A stretch of 56,655 nt of DNA from JAHIYG01 sp041306075 (GTDB lineage Archaea > Altiarchaeota > Altiarchaeia > IMC4 > SCGC-AAA252-I15): the NCBI GenBank assembly GCA_041306075.1, contig JBFYKH010000053.1, positions 1-56,655 on the forward strand. The letters run 5' to 3'. The notes under the pieces are model-generated. The model was not told the origin of the DNA, made no database searches, and worked only from the letters and a program-made list of their open reading frames with translations. A program made the translations under genes and the position numbers. Every line of letters begins with the position of its first letter. Positions within the stretch are counted from its first letter, which is position 1. Positions 7,637 to 15,110 of the stretch are shown piece by piece.

Positions 7637-9826
7637 CTAACGCCTGCTCCTCTGGAATCTCGTGAGGCCCCTCCTCCCGACGGGCTTCGCCTTGAGGCAG
7701 ACGCCGCTCCTGCACACCTTCGAGCGGAATATCCCCCTGTTCGGGGTCAGCGTCACCCTGCCGGTGTCTGCTTTGGCCGAGTACTCCGTCCTGGCCATGG
7801 CGTACGGGGTCGGCTGGTAGGCCGGCACCCTCGGCCGGAACGCCTCCGCCGGCGCGTCCTTGGCGACTTCGGCTTTCACCGTGCCTCCGTTTCCGTAGCT
7901 GACGACGTGCAGCCTCCGGACGTCGAGCCTCTTCCTCCTGCCAATCCTCCAGAAGTAGAGCGACATCACGACGAGCATTATGGCGAACGCCAGGAACAGC
8001 CCGAGCCCAAGGAGTATCGCCGGGCTCAGCGCCTTGACCTTTTCCATGAGCTCCGAGGCGTCGGGGAGCGTCGTCTTCGGCCCCTCGTCGGGCCTTACGC
8101 CGAGAGCATCCCTCAGCGTTCCCGCAAGCTCCCCGGCCTTGGCGGCGCCCTCGTCGTCCCCTCCGAGCCTGAAGTACTCGCCAGCCGCCTCCGCGTGGGT
8201 GAGGGCGCCCAGGAGGTCGCCTCCGCTGTACGACTCGTTGGAGAGGATTATCTCATAGGAGGCGTTCGACAGGAGCGCGGGCCTCAAAAGGTCCATTAGC
8301 TCCTTAACGTCCGCCACGCCGACCTCGTCCTGCACCGAAGAATACCTGGTCCTCGCCAGGGACGCCTTCCTCGCCGCGTTGAGGACATCTCCTTCGGCTG
8401 CTAGCCTCCTCGACTCGTTCAACGCGCCCCGCGCCTCGTCCCTGACGGCAGTCGTCTGCCCTGACGCGTCCGAGAGCGTGTCTATCAGGTTCACGCAGTC
8501 GGTCAGCTCCTGCGTCATGCCCAGTTCCCTGTAAAGGTCCCTGGCGTCCCTGAGGTACTCGAGCGCGGACTCCCTGTCCCTGGACGAGAGGGCGACGCCC
8601 TGCCTGTACAGGTTCAGCGCCCTCAGCCTCTTCGCGTAGACCAGCGTCTTGAACGCGTAGACGTTCTTCACCGAGCCGGCGACAGCCTCCTCGTACCCGT
8701 TCCCGTCCAGGTCGACGCACCTAACGAAGCCGTAGGACGTGTGGGACGGGCTCCTCCACAGCTCCTTCCCGTCGTGGCTGAAGACGTAGACCGACGACGA
8801 GCCGGCCACGAGCTCCCGGCGGCCGTCGCCGTCCAGGTCGCCGGCGGCGAGCGAGTAAGCCCGCGAGTCCGTTATGCCCGTCCACATTAGCTTCCCGTCC
8901 GGGGAGAACACGTCAACCTTGTTGGAGGCGGCCGCGACCTCGCTCCTGTTGTCGCCGTCGAGGTCGGCGGCTATCACGTCCTCGACGTACGTGTTTATGC
9001 TGGTGGAGTCCTGCCAGATGAGCTTCCCGTCGCCGTCGACGACCACGATGTCCGGGTACCCGCCGGCCACGACCTCGTCCCTCCCGTCCCCGTCCACGTC
9101 GCCCATGGCGATGGACATGACGCCGCTCCCAGTCTGGTACTGCCACAGGAGGCCGCCCTGGCCGCTCAGAAGCAGTATCCCGGAGGGCTTGTCGTACATC
9201 TTCGTGCAGCCCATTGCGGAATTGGAGTTCTTGACCCTGTAGACTAGGCCGACCGCGACCTCCGCCCTGCCGTCGCCGTTGACGTCGCCGACCGCCATGT
9301 CGAAGGGCAGGTCCTTCCCGATGTTGTAGCGCCAGAGCTCCTTCCTCGTGGCGCCGCTGAGCGCGTACACTGCGCTGTCCTTGCATTCGCCCTTGTCGTA
9401 GCTCGAGAAGACGATGTCCGTCCTGCCGTCGCCGTCCAGGTCACCTGCGTCTATCTCGAAGACGCTCTTCTGGGTGTTGTACCTGCCGGTGCGGTTGCCA
9501 GCCCCGTCGTATATCGAGATGTCGGCGTGGCCGACCACGACCTCGTCCTCCCCGTCCCCGTCCAAGTCGGCCATCCTGACAGTGTTGACGTAGGACATCA
9601 TGTCCCTCTTCCACACGAGGTTGCCGCCGTAGTCGAAGAGGTAGACGAGGCCGTCCGAGGAGCCGGACACCGCGACCTCCATCCTGCCGTCGCCGTTGAC
9701 GTCGCCGACGTCGACGTCGGACAGGATCTCCTTGACAGTCTGGTTCCATGCGAGGCCCATGTAGTCCTCGGCTTGGGCTTGGGAGGCAAGGAGCGCGAAG
9801 GCAATGAATGCGGCGGCCGTCCTCAT
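7637..9826 (-). CDS. FG-GAP beta-propeller / TPR-like surface protein, C-terminally anchored
   Basis: 729 residues. A clear signal peptide (residues 1-19, ending SQAQA) is followed by a chain of FG-GAP repeats from about 25 to 390, each with a calcium-type DxDGDGxxE loop such as DVNGDGRMEV. Residues about 395-600 are helical with TPR-like repeats (ALEYLRDARDLYRELGM, then HAEAAGEYFRLGG). A single membrane helix lies at about 628-650 and a basic tail of about 80 residues follows, predicted cytoplasmic. The architecture matches the protein at 43097-44977. ATG start is backed by a TATA element 25-30 bp upstream. The likely role is in the cell envelope: adhesion, or sensing through the TPR stalk. 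No enzyme motif is seen. Confidence 0.9.
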   Translation of the reverse strand: MRTAAAFIAFALLASQAQAEDYMGLAWNQTVKEILSDVDVGDVNGDGRMEVAVSGSSDGLVYLFDYGGNLVWKRDMMSYVNTVRMADLDGDGEDEVVVGHADISIYDGAGNRTGRYNTQKSVFEIDAGDLDGDGRTDIVFSSYDKGECKDSAVYALSGATRKELWRYNIGKDLPFDMAVGDVNGDGRAEVAVGLVYRVKNSNSAMGCTKMYDKPSGILLLSGQGGLLWQYQTGSGVMSIAMGDVDGDGRDEVVAGGYPDIVVVDGDGKLIWQDSTSINTYVEDVIAADLDGDNRSEVAAASNKVDVFSPDGKLMWTGITDSRAYSLAAGDLDGDGRRELVAGSSSVYVFSHDGKELWRSPSHTSYGFVRCVDLDGNGYEEAVAGSVKNVYAFKTLVYAKRLRALNLYRQGVALSSRDRESALEYLRDARDLYRELGMTQELTDCVNLIDTLSDASGQTTAVRDEARGALNESRRLAAEGDVLNAARKASLARTRYSSVQDEVGVADVKELMDLLRPALLSNASYEIILSNESYSGGDLLGALTHAEAAGEYFRLGGDDEGAAKAGELAGTLRDALGVRPDEGPKTTLPDASELMEKVKALSPAILLGLGLFLAFAIMLVVMSLYFWRIGRRKRLDVRRLHVVSYGNGGTVKAEVAKDAPAEAFRPRVPAYQPTPYAMARTEYSAKADTGRVTLTPNRGIFRSKVCRSGVCLKAKPVGRRGLTRFQRSRR

Positions 9827-9859
9827 CGGTATATATTACACCGGCCCGAATAAAATTCC
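9827..9859. promoter_or_regulatory. Compact divergent promoter with interleaved TATA boxes
   Basis: Only 33 bp separate the two divergent start codons. TATATATT at about 9830-9837 is about 27 bp from the ATG at 9860, and ATTTTATT (minus strand, about 9849-9856) is about 27 bp from the ATG at 9826. Each TATA lies next to the other gene's start, so both mRNAs are predicted to be leaderless and the two promoters cannot easily be occupied at once. Confidence 0.5.
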
Positions 9860-10345
9860 ATGGTTCTCGCCCGCTCAAGGATACTTGCGCTCATACCCTC
9901 CGGGCTGATAGAGGGGTTCGTCATGGAGGGCCTCGGCGGCGCAGGCTACGACCTGCGCCTCGGCAGGCTCTACCGGCTGAAGTCGGACGGCTCCCTCGGC
10001 GTGACGGAGCGGACGCTACCCCTAGTGGAGGAGGAGAAGTCGGACCGTTTCGTCCTGGCATCCGGCGACTACGTCCTCGTCGAGACCGTGGAGCGGGTGA
10101 ACATGCCCGGAAACCTCATGGCCCGCGTCCTCAACAGGAGCACCCTCTTCCGCTCGGGCTGCAGCCTCTTCAACGCGGTCGTAGACCCCGGATACAAGGG
10201 CACCCTCACGTTCGGCCTCAAGAACCTCTCCGACCGCAAGTTCGCCGTGGAGCGGGGCGCGAGGATAGCGCAGATAGTCTTCGAGGAGCTGACGGGGGAG
10301 GCCACGCTGTACGACGGCAAATACCAGGGCGGGAAGGTCGTGTGA
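9860..10345 (+). CDS. dCTP deaminase / dUTPase family protein (probable dUTP diphosphatase)
   Basis: 161 residues of the Dcd/Dut trimeric fold. Visible motifs are GAGYDLRLG at about residue 30, RVLNRSTLFRSG at about 92, VVDPGYKGTLTFGLKN at about 111, and the closing RIAQIVFEE. dCTP deaminases keep a catalytic Glu two residues before the final Leu-x-N (VLEFYN in E. coli); here the position is Gly (TFGLKN). The short length and this change fit the archaeal Dcd-like dUTPases better than true deaminases. Either way it would limit uracil incorporation into DNA by handling dCTP/dUTP. ATG start is supported by the TATA box 27 bp upstream. Confidence 0.85.
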   Translation: MVLARSRILALIPSGLIEGFVMEGLGGAGYDLRLGRLYRLKSDGSLGVTERTLPLVEEEKSDRFVLASGDYVLVETVERVNMPGNLMARVLNRSTLFRSGCSLFNAVVDPGYKGTLTFGLKNLSDRKFAVERGARIAQIVFEELTGEATLYDGKYQGGKVV

Positions 10346-10367
10346 CCGTCGCGGGGTAGATTGGCGC

Positions 10368-10964
10368 ATGGATGGACGGCTGGAGCTGGGCGCGGCGGCA
10401 GGGGATTTGAAGCCCGAGGAGTCAGCCGGACGGCTGAGCGGCAACATAAGCCTCCGTTTCGTCATGTTGTTCTGGCTCCTCTTCGTCTACCTGCTCATCC
10501 CCCTGCCCCCGGCCGTCCGGCTGGGGTTCAATGCGCTGTTTCTCCTGGCCATCATCTACCTGGCGCTGGCCTACCTCATCGACGCATTAGACCGGCTCAT
10601 GCTAGTCCCCCTCCTCATATTTCCGGCGCGCAACGCGCCCGTGGGGCCGGCATCCTTCAGGGTGCGCTTCAATGGCGAAACCGGGAAGTTGACGGTCACG
10701 GACCTGGAGCTGGTCTTCGAGAGGCGCAGCCTGTTTACCCGACGGAAGAGGCCTGACGTGAAAATCCGGCTGGTTGACGTCTCGGAGCTGGCATTCACGC
10801 GGCAGGGCGGGCTGTCAGGCAGGCTCGTCTCATCGTCGACGGTGAGGACGCGTTACGGGCGCGACTTCCCGCTCACGGCCTCGCGTGCGAACATGTCGAG
10901 GATTCACGGGTCGCTGGCTTTGAAGGGCGTTAAGATAAGCGGGGAAGACCGTCCGGCCGGTTAG
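10368..10964 (+). CDS. Small membrane protein with C-terminal PH-like region
   Basis: 198 residues, not recognised as a named family. A charged N-terminus precedes two membrane helices (about residues 27-46 and 48-70), then a beta-rich soluble domain from about 95 to 190 with strands such as VKIRLVDVSELAFT, which looks like a bacterial-type PH/GRAM fold; that assignment is inference. It begins 22 bp after the dCTP deaminase/dUTPase-family gene and probably shares its transcript. The stop codon overlaps the end of the convergent nuclease gene by 4 bp. Confidence 0.75.
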   Translation: MDGRLELGAAAGDLKPEESAGRLSGNISLRFVMLFWLLFVYLLIPLPPAVRLGFNALFLLAIIYLALAYLIDALDRLMLVPLLIFPARNAPVGPASFRVRFNGETGKLTVTDLELVFERRSLFTRRKRPDVKIRLVDVSELAFTRQGGLSGRLVSSSTVRTRYGRDFPLTASRANMSRIHGSLALKGVKISGEDRPAG

Positions 10965-12205
10965 AACTCCAGCGTGTCCCCTAAGGCCGGCGCGTGGACG
11001 TTGACTCCGCCGAGGCCTTCCTTCAGGCTTTGTATGGACTCGGGGTCCCCGTGCATCAGGACGACCTCCTCCGGCGTCATGGCATTAATCGTCCTGATGA
11101 GCTCGTCCCGGTCGCTGTGGGCGGAGAAGTCGTACTGGCTTATGCACATGTCGACGTCGAACCTCTTCCCGGAGTCCTCGTCTATCACGTAGCCCTTGTC
11201 GACGAGGAGGTGGCCGTTGGTGTCCTCCACCTGGTAGCCGGTGAGTATTATGCTCGAGTTCGCGTCCTTGTGGAGGTGCGACAGGTAGTCGAGGACGGGG
11301 CCGCCCTCGAGCATCCCCGCGGTCGTGACTATGATGGAGGGTTCCGCGCATATCCTCTTCCTCTGCCTCCTGTCCTTCACCCACACAGTGTTCTTGACGG
11401 CCTCCTCGAGGAAGCCGGCGTTCTTGACGCTGTCCGGGTGCTTGAGTATGGTGAGCGACGCCCTCTTGGCCATGCCGTCGAGGTATACCGGCCAGTCCGT
11501 GTCCTTCAGGAGGAGGAGTATCTCCTGTGTCCTGCCGATGGCGAACACGGGGACCAGGGCGGTCCCGCCGCGCTCGAGGGTCTCGTCCACCTCCCTGAGG
11601 AACTTCGCCTCCACAGCCGCCCTCTCCGGGTGCAGCCTGTTGCCGTACGTGGACTCCGAGATGACGACGTCCGCGTGGGATGGATACTTCGCCCTCCTCA
11701 TGAGCCTGGACTCCGTGGAGTGGGTGTCGCCGCTGTAGAAGACGCTCCTGCCGTCGGCTTCGACTAGGATGCCGGAGCTGCCGGGTATGTGGCCGGCCTC
11801 TATGAACGTGAAATCGGCGTCGCCGAGCCTGTACGTCCTCCCCTGCTGGACCCTCACCTCGTCCGCGCCCAGCCTCTGTATGTCGAACTCGTCGTACTTC
11901 TTCGGGTGCCCCTTCAGCTCGTCTATCTTGACGCTGTCCTCCTGTATCATGTGGGCGAGCTCGAACGTCACGCCGGTCCCCCACACGGGCATCCTGTGCT
12001 TCCTGTGGAGGGCGGGGAGGTAGCCGCAGTGGTCCAGGTGGGCGTGGGAGAGGAACGCGCCGTCCACGCGTTCGGCCGGGAGCGGGAACGACGGCGGCTC
12101 AGTCAGCTTGATGCCGGAGTCGAAGACGAGGCCGAGGCCGGCGGCCTCCATGTGGACCGACGACTTGCCGACCTCCTGGGCGCCGCCGAGGAAACGAAGC
12201 TTCAT
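10961..12205 (-). CDS. CPSF-like metallo-beta-lactamase / beta-CASP RNA nuclease
   Basis: 414 residues from ATG 12205. The frame continues 33 codons further upstream, but family members begin at MKLRFLGGAQEVG, so I use that start. Zn ligands are visible as SHAHLDH (about residue 54), EAGHIPGS, and YSGDTH. Beta-CASP motifs are VISESTYGNR, VPVFAIGRTQEI and the terminal SAHSDRDEL and LMHGDPES. No N-terminal KH domains are present, so this is the shorter archaeal paralog (COG1236 type) rather than aCPSF1. It probably processes or degrades RNA 5'-3'. A TATA-like CTTATTATC lies about 27 bp upstream, predicting a leaderless mRNA. Confidence 0.93.
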   Translation of the reverse strand: MKLRFLGGAQEVGKSSVHMEAAGLGLVFDSGIKLTEPPSFPLPAERVDGAFLSHAHLDHCGYLPALHRKHRMPVWGTGVTFELAHMIQEDSVKIDELKGHPKKYDEFDIQRLGADEVRVQQGRTYRLGDADFTFIEAGHIPGSSGILVEADGRSVFYSGDTHSTESRLMRRAKYPSHADVVISESTYGNRLHPERAAVEAKFLREVDETLERGGTALVPVFAIGRTQEILLLLKDTDWPVYLDGMAKRASLTILKHPDSVKNAGFLEEAVKNTVWVKDRRQRKRICAEPSIIVTTAGMLEGGPVLDYLSHLHKDANSSIILTGYQVEDTNGHLLVDKGYVIDEDSGKRFDVDMCISQYDFSAHSDRDELIRTINAMTPEEVVLMHGDPESIQSLKEGLGGVNVHAPALGDTLEF

Positions 12206-12259
12206 GCTGATGGACTTAGGGAGACGTGGATAATAAGCTCCGGGCCGTAATACTCCCCT
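12206..12259. promoter_or_regulatory. Divergent promoter between the nuclease and AsnB-like genes
   Basis: The AT-rich core GATAATAAG at about 12228-12236 sits about 27 bp from both divergent ATG codons (12205 and 12260). A single element could therefore serve as the TATA box in both directions, with leaderless transcripts on each side. Confidence 0.4.
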
Positions 12260-13135
12260 ATGGATTCCGAACAATGGCTCCCCGAAATCGAGGCCCTGTT
12301 CCAAAAGGCGGTGGATGGCGTCTCACCCGGCCGGGTGGGGGTCATATGGTCCGGGGGCGTGGACTCGACGCTCGTGGCGTGGGCTGCAAGCCGCAATTCG
12401 GACGTGACAGCTTACGCCGTGGGGGTGGAGGGTTCGGAGGACCTGAAGCACACCCGGCTGGCCGCGAAGGAGGCCCCGTTCAAGACGAGGGAGATACTCC
12501 TGTCCCTTGACGGCGTCGAGGCCCTGGTGCCCAGGATACTCTCCGCATGGCAGAGGCCTAATCCCATAGACGTCGGGGTCGGGATACCCATGTACGCTGC
12601 GTCGGCGGCCGCGAAGGCGGACGGCATCGACGTCCTACTGTGCGGGCAGGGCGGGGACGAGCTGTTCGGCGGATACTGGCGGTACCTGGAGTGCATGGTG
12701 TCGGACGGCCCGGAAGCGGTGTCGGCGTGGATGGAGAAGGACTGGGCGAACGCTTACGCGGACAACCTGGACCGCGACATCGCAATGAACCGGGCGAACG
12801 GGTGCGAACTCCGCTTCCCCTACCTCAACCCAGCGTTCTCGGGGTATGTGCGGTCCATGCCCCTCGGGCTGAAGATACGGGAGGACGGCGACCTTCCGTG
12901 CGACGAGGCTAAGGGGCGTCGTTTCGTCAGGAAGTACGCGCTGAAGCGGCTGGCTGTCCGCATGGGCGTGCCTGAATACCTTGCGGTCAGGGTCAAGAAA
13001 GCGGCCCAGTACGGGAGCGGCACCAACAAGGCGCTGGATAAGATAGCTAGGGTCAGGGGGTTTAAGGGGAAGGCTTCTGCTCTCGGGCGGGCCGATTACC
13101 TCAAGCTTTACCTGGAGGAAGTATTGGCGAAGTGA
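12260..13135 (+). CDS. Asparagine-synthase-type ATP pyrophosphatase (no glutaminase domain)
   Basis: 291 residues corresponding to the C-terminal synthetase domain of AsnB. The PP-loop is seen as WSGGVDSTL at about residue 30, and the asparagine-synthase signature CGQGGDELFGGY at about residue 130. A conserved region LRFPYLNP follows and the C-terminal part has VPEYLAVRVKKAAQYGSG. The N-terminal class II glutaminase domain is absent, as in several archaeal homologues. It would adenylate a carboxylate and transfer ammonia; whether the substrate is Asp is not decidable from sequence. It is transcribed alone and preceded by a divergent promoter. Confidence 0.85.
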   Translation: MDSEQWLPEIEALFQKAVDGVSPGRVGVIWSGGVDSTLVAWAASRNSDVTAYAVGVEGSEDLKHTRLAAKEAPFKTREILLSLDGVEALVPRILSAWQRPNPIDVGVGIPMYAASAAAKADGIDVLLCGQGGDELFGGYWRYLECMVSDGPEAVSAWMEKDWANAYADNLDRDIAMNRANGCELRFPYLNPAFSGYVRSMPLGLKIREDGDLPCDEAKGRRFVRKYALKRLAVRMGVPEYLAVRVKKAAQYGSGTNKALDKIARVRGFKGKASALGRADYLKLYLEEVLAK

Positions 13136-13148
13136 CTGCGCCTCACGT

Positions 13149-13187
13149 GCATAGTGTCAAACCAGGCATAGTGTCAATATAGTGGCA
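13149..13187. repeat. Direct repeats upstream of the DUF835 signalling operon
   Basis: GCATAGTGTCAA occurs exactly twice, at 13149-13160 and 13166-13177 (17 bp apart), and a partial third copy (ATAGTGGCA) follows at 13179-13187. The array ends about 15 bp upstream of the TATA element. The placement suggests a tandem binding site for an activator or repressor of the operon. Confidence 0.5.
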
Positions 13188-13201
13188 CCTTCCCGCCAGC
13201 T

Positions 13202-13233
13202 TTTATACTCTCTATTATAATTACTATCGGTGG
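13202..13233 (+). promoter_or_regulatory. Promoter and ribosome-binding region of the DUF835 operon
   Basis: TTTATAC at 13202-13208 is the best TATA candidate, placing transcription start near 13230. A second AT-rich element, ATTATAAT, lies at 13214-13221. GGTGG at 13229-13233 precedes the ATG at 13241 by a few bases and may serve as a ribosome-binding site. Confidence 0.4.
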
Positions 13234-13240
13234 TTGGACG

Positions 13241-14749
13241 ATGTACGAAACTCTCCTGAACTCAGAGTATATACTCGCCACCCTGTCAAACGTCCTCAGC
13301 GTCGTGACATGGGTCTTCCCCCTCTTGTCCCTCGCGCTCCTGTCCTACTGCATCGAATACTACACGAAATACAAGACCTACTGGAAAATCTACTTCGTCT
13401 CCGTGCTCTTGGCGGCCGCCTACCCCCTCGGAACATCATACTACCTGGTCACATACGGCGACACGCCAGACGCCATGGAACTCGTATTCAACATGCTGCT
13501 CCTGGCAGGCACCATACTCGCCGCATACGCGTCCGTGGAGCTCATGAAGTTCCAGCATATCGACCTCGGACACACCAAGGAGACGGTGATATCCCTCATA
13601 GCCGCCAGCATGTTCATACCGTTTGCGGCCATCCTCGCCGGCCTCACGCCGGTGATGAAGGCATGGAGCATCTGCGCCCACAACCTCTCCTACACCTCCA
13701 TGATACTCGTCTTCCTCGCCATAGGGAAGCTGACACAGAACTACGTCCCCCGCTACAGGATGCTCACATACAGCAGCGCGAGACTCGGCGCCATAGTGCT
13801 CCTGGCATCGCCGATACTCCTCACCTATGTCGACCTCACCGGCGAAGGCGTTGCCGTCAGGCAGGCGGCCCGGATAATAGGGCTCGCCACCCAGTCGCTC
13901 GCGACGCTCCTACTCTTCGTGACCGTGGTCCTCATGATAACAGAAGCCCAGGCCCGAGGCGTCCACCTGATACCCCTCAGGGAAAGGAAGGACACGAAGC
14001 CGATGAAGTACAGGTTCCAGCGGGGGTACGGCTACCTCCTCCAGGAGGACAACTCCTCCAAAAGCACCGAAATGTTCATAGAATACGTCACACACCAGCA
14101 CAACGGCCTCCTCCTGACGAGGACGCAGCCTTCGAGGGTGCGGCAGAACTTCGGCATCAGGACGACGCCCATACTCTGGATGACCAACGCCGTCACGGAC
14201 GAGAAGTCTGTGAAGCCACAGGACCTGGACCGGATAGTCTACATACTCAAGGACTTCATGCGCTTCGACACGGACTCCATCGTGCTCATACAGCGGCTCG
14301 ACTACCTGATAACCGAAAACGACTTCAACCGGGTCCTCAAGATGATACACAGCCTCAACGACCTGGTGACCACCTCCAAGTGCGTCCTCCTCGTCTCCAT
14401 CGACCCCTCCACGCTGAACCGGGAACGCATGGCGCTCCTGGCCCAGGAGCTCGAGGACATAACGAACGCGGACAAGACAGCCCTGGGGGAGCCGCTATAC
14501 TCCGTGCTCCTGTTCGTGCACTCCGAGAACGCCAGGCGGAGGATGCCTTCGTTCAAGAGCATCACGAAAAAGTTCATGATAACCAAGACTACGGCCCGAA
14601 AAAGGATATGCGAGCTCGAAACCAAGGGTCTGTTAAGGATATTAACCGAGGGGCGTTATAAATTCTTAGAGGTGACTGAGCAGGGGAGGGCCGTGGTGGC
14701 CAGCCCGGCAGGGATACAGGGAGGTACAGGAGATGGCGGCGAAGAATAG
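13241..14749 (+). CDS. Membrane-bound DUF835 protein with C-terminal winged helix
   Basis: 502 residues. The first 235 hold about seven membrane helices, similar in layout to 7TM sensor regions. A soluble DUF835 domain follows (about 260-410; landmarks YGYLLQEDNSS, RIVYILKDFMR, VLLVSIDPSTL). The last 60 residues form a winged helix with KKFMITKTTARKRICELETK and the wing pattern KFLEVTEQGRAVV. It therefore looks like a membrane-tethered transcription regulator or a signalling scaffold. DUF835 is known mainly from euryarchaeal signalling proteins and its function is unclear. It overlaps the downstream receiver gene by 17 bp, placing it in a two-component operon. Confidence 0.87.
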   Translation: MYETLLNSEYILATLSNVLSVVTWVFPLLSLALLSYCIEYYTKYKTYWKIYFVSVLLAAAYPLGTSYYLVTYGDTPDAMELVFNMLLLAGTILAAYASVELMKFQHIDLGHTKETVISLIAASMFIPFAAILAGLTPVMKAWSICAHNLSYTSMILVFLAIGKLTQNYVPRYRMLTYSSARLGAIVLLASPILLTYVDLTGEGVAVRQAARIIGLATQSLATLLLFVTVVLMITEAQARGVHLIPLRERKDTKPMKYRFQRGYGYLLQEDNSSKSTEMFIEYVTHQHNGLLLTRTQPSRVRQNFGIRTTPILWMTNAVTDEKSVKPQDLDRIVYILKDFMRFDTDSIVLIQRLDYLITENDFNRVLKMIHSLNDLVTTSKCVLLVSIDPSTLNRERMALLAQELEDITNADKTALGEPLYSVLLFVHSENARRRMPSFKSITKKFMITKTTARKRICELETKGLLRILTEGRYKFLEVTEQGRAVVASPAGIQGGTGDGGEE

Positions 14750-15104
14750 GGTGCTCGTTGTCGACGACGAGCCGGACATGGTCGAGATACTTCGGCTGGT
14801 GCTCACGCAGGCCGGCTACCAGGTGCAGCCGGTACTCAGCGGCAGGGACTGCCTCGAGAGCACCTCTAAGGAGGACTACGACCTGATAATACTCGACATA
14901 CGGATGCCCGAGATGGACGGGTGGACCACCCTCCGCAAGCTCAGGGAGCGCAAGGTCACAGACCGGACGAAGATAATAATCCTGACGGTGGAGAAGGGCC
15001 CGGGCGTGGAGATATTCGGCCTCCAGGACGTCGTGGCCGACTACATCACGAAGCCGTTCGACAGGGAAAGGCTGATAAAGCACGTGAGAAAGGCCCTGGC
15101 GTAG
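14733..15104 (+). CDS. CheY-like response regulator receiver protein
   Basis: 123 residues consisting only of a receiver domain. The acidic pocket is VVDDEPD (about residues 8-14), the phospho-acceptor Asp is in ILDIRMPEMDG at about residue 54, and the conserved Thr (ILTVEKG) and Lys (YITKPFD) are present. There is no output domain, so it must act through a partner, plausibly the upstream DUF835 protein or a diffusible target. A strong Shine-Dalgarno sequence GGAGGT at 14720-14725, inside the upstream gene, is 7 nt from the ATG and fixes the start. The kinase gene follows 6 bp after its stop. Confidence 0.95.
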   Translation: MAAKNRVLVVDDEPDMVEILRLVLTQAGYQVQPVLSGRDCLESTSKEDYDLIILDIRMPEMDGWTTLRKLRERKVTDRTKIIILTVEKGPGVEIFGLQDVVADYITKPFDRERLIKHVRKALA

Positions 15105-15110
15105 CGCCTC

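Noticed and set aside
13149..13187. CRISPR-like array
   Set aside because: Only two exact 12-bp copies and one partial copy exist, with 5-bp gaps. No cas genes are in the window. A regulator-binding array is a better reading.
13234..14661. Open frame of 475 codons on the plus strand in a second frame over the DUF835 gene
   Set aside because: The translation is extremely Arg/His/Pro-rich, as expected for an out-of-frame reading of a high-GC gene. The DUF835 frame has membrane helices and a winged helix.
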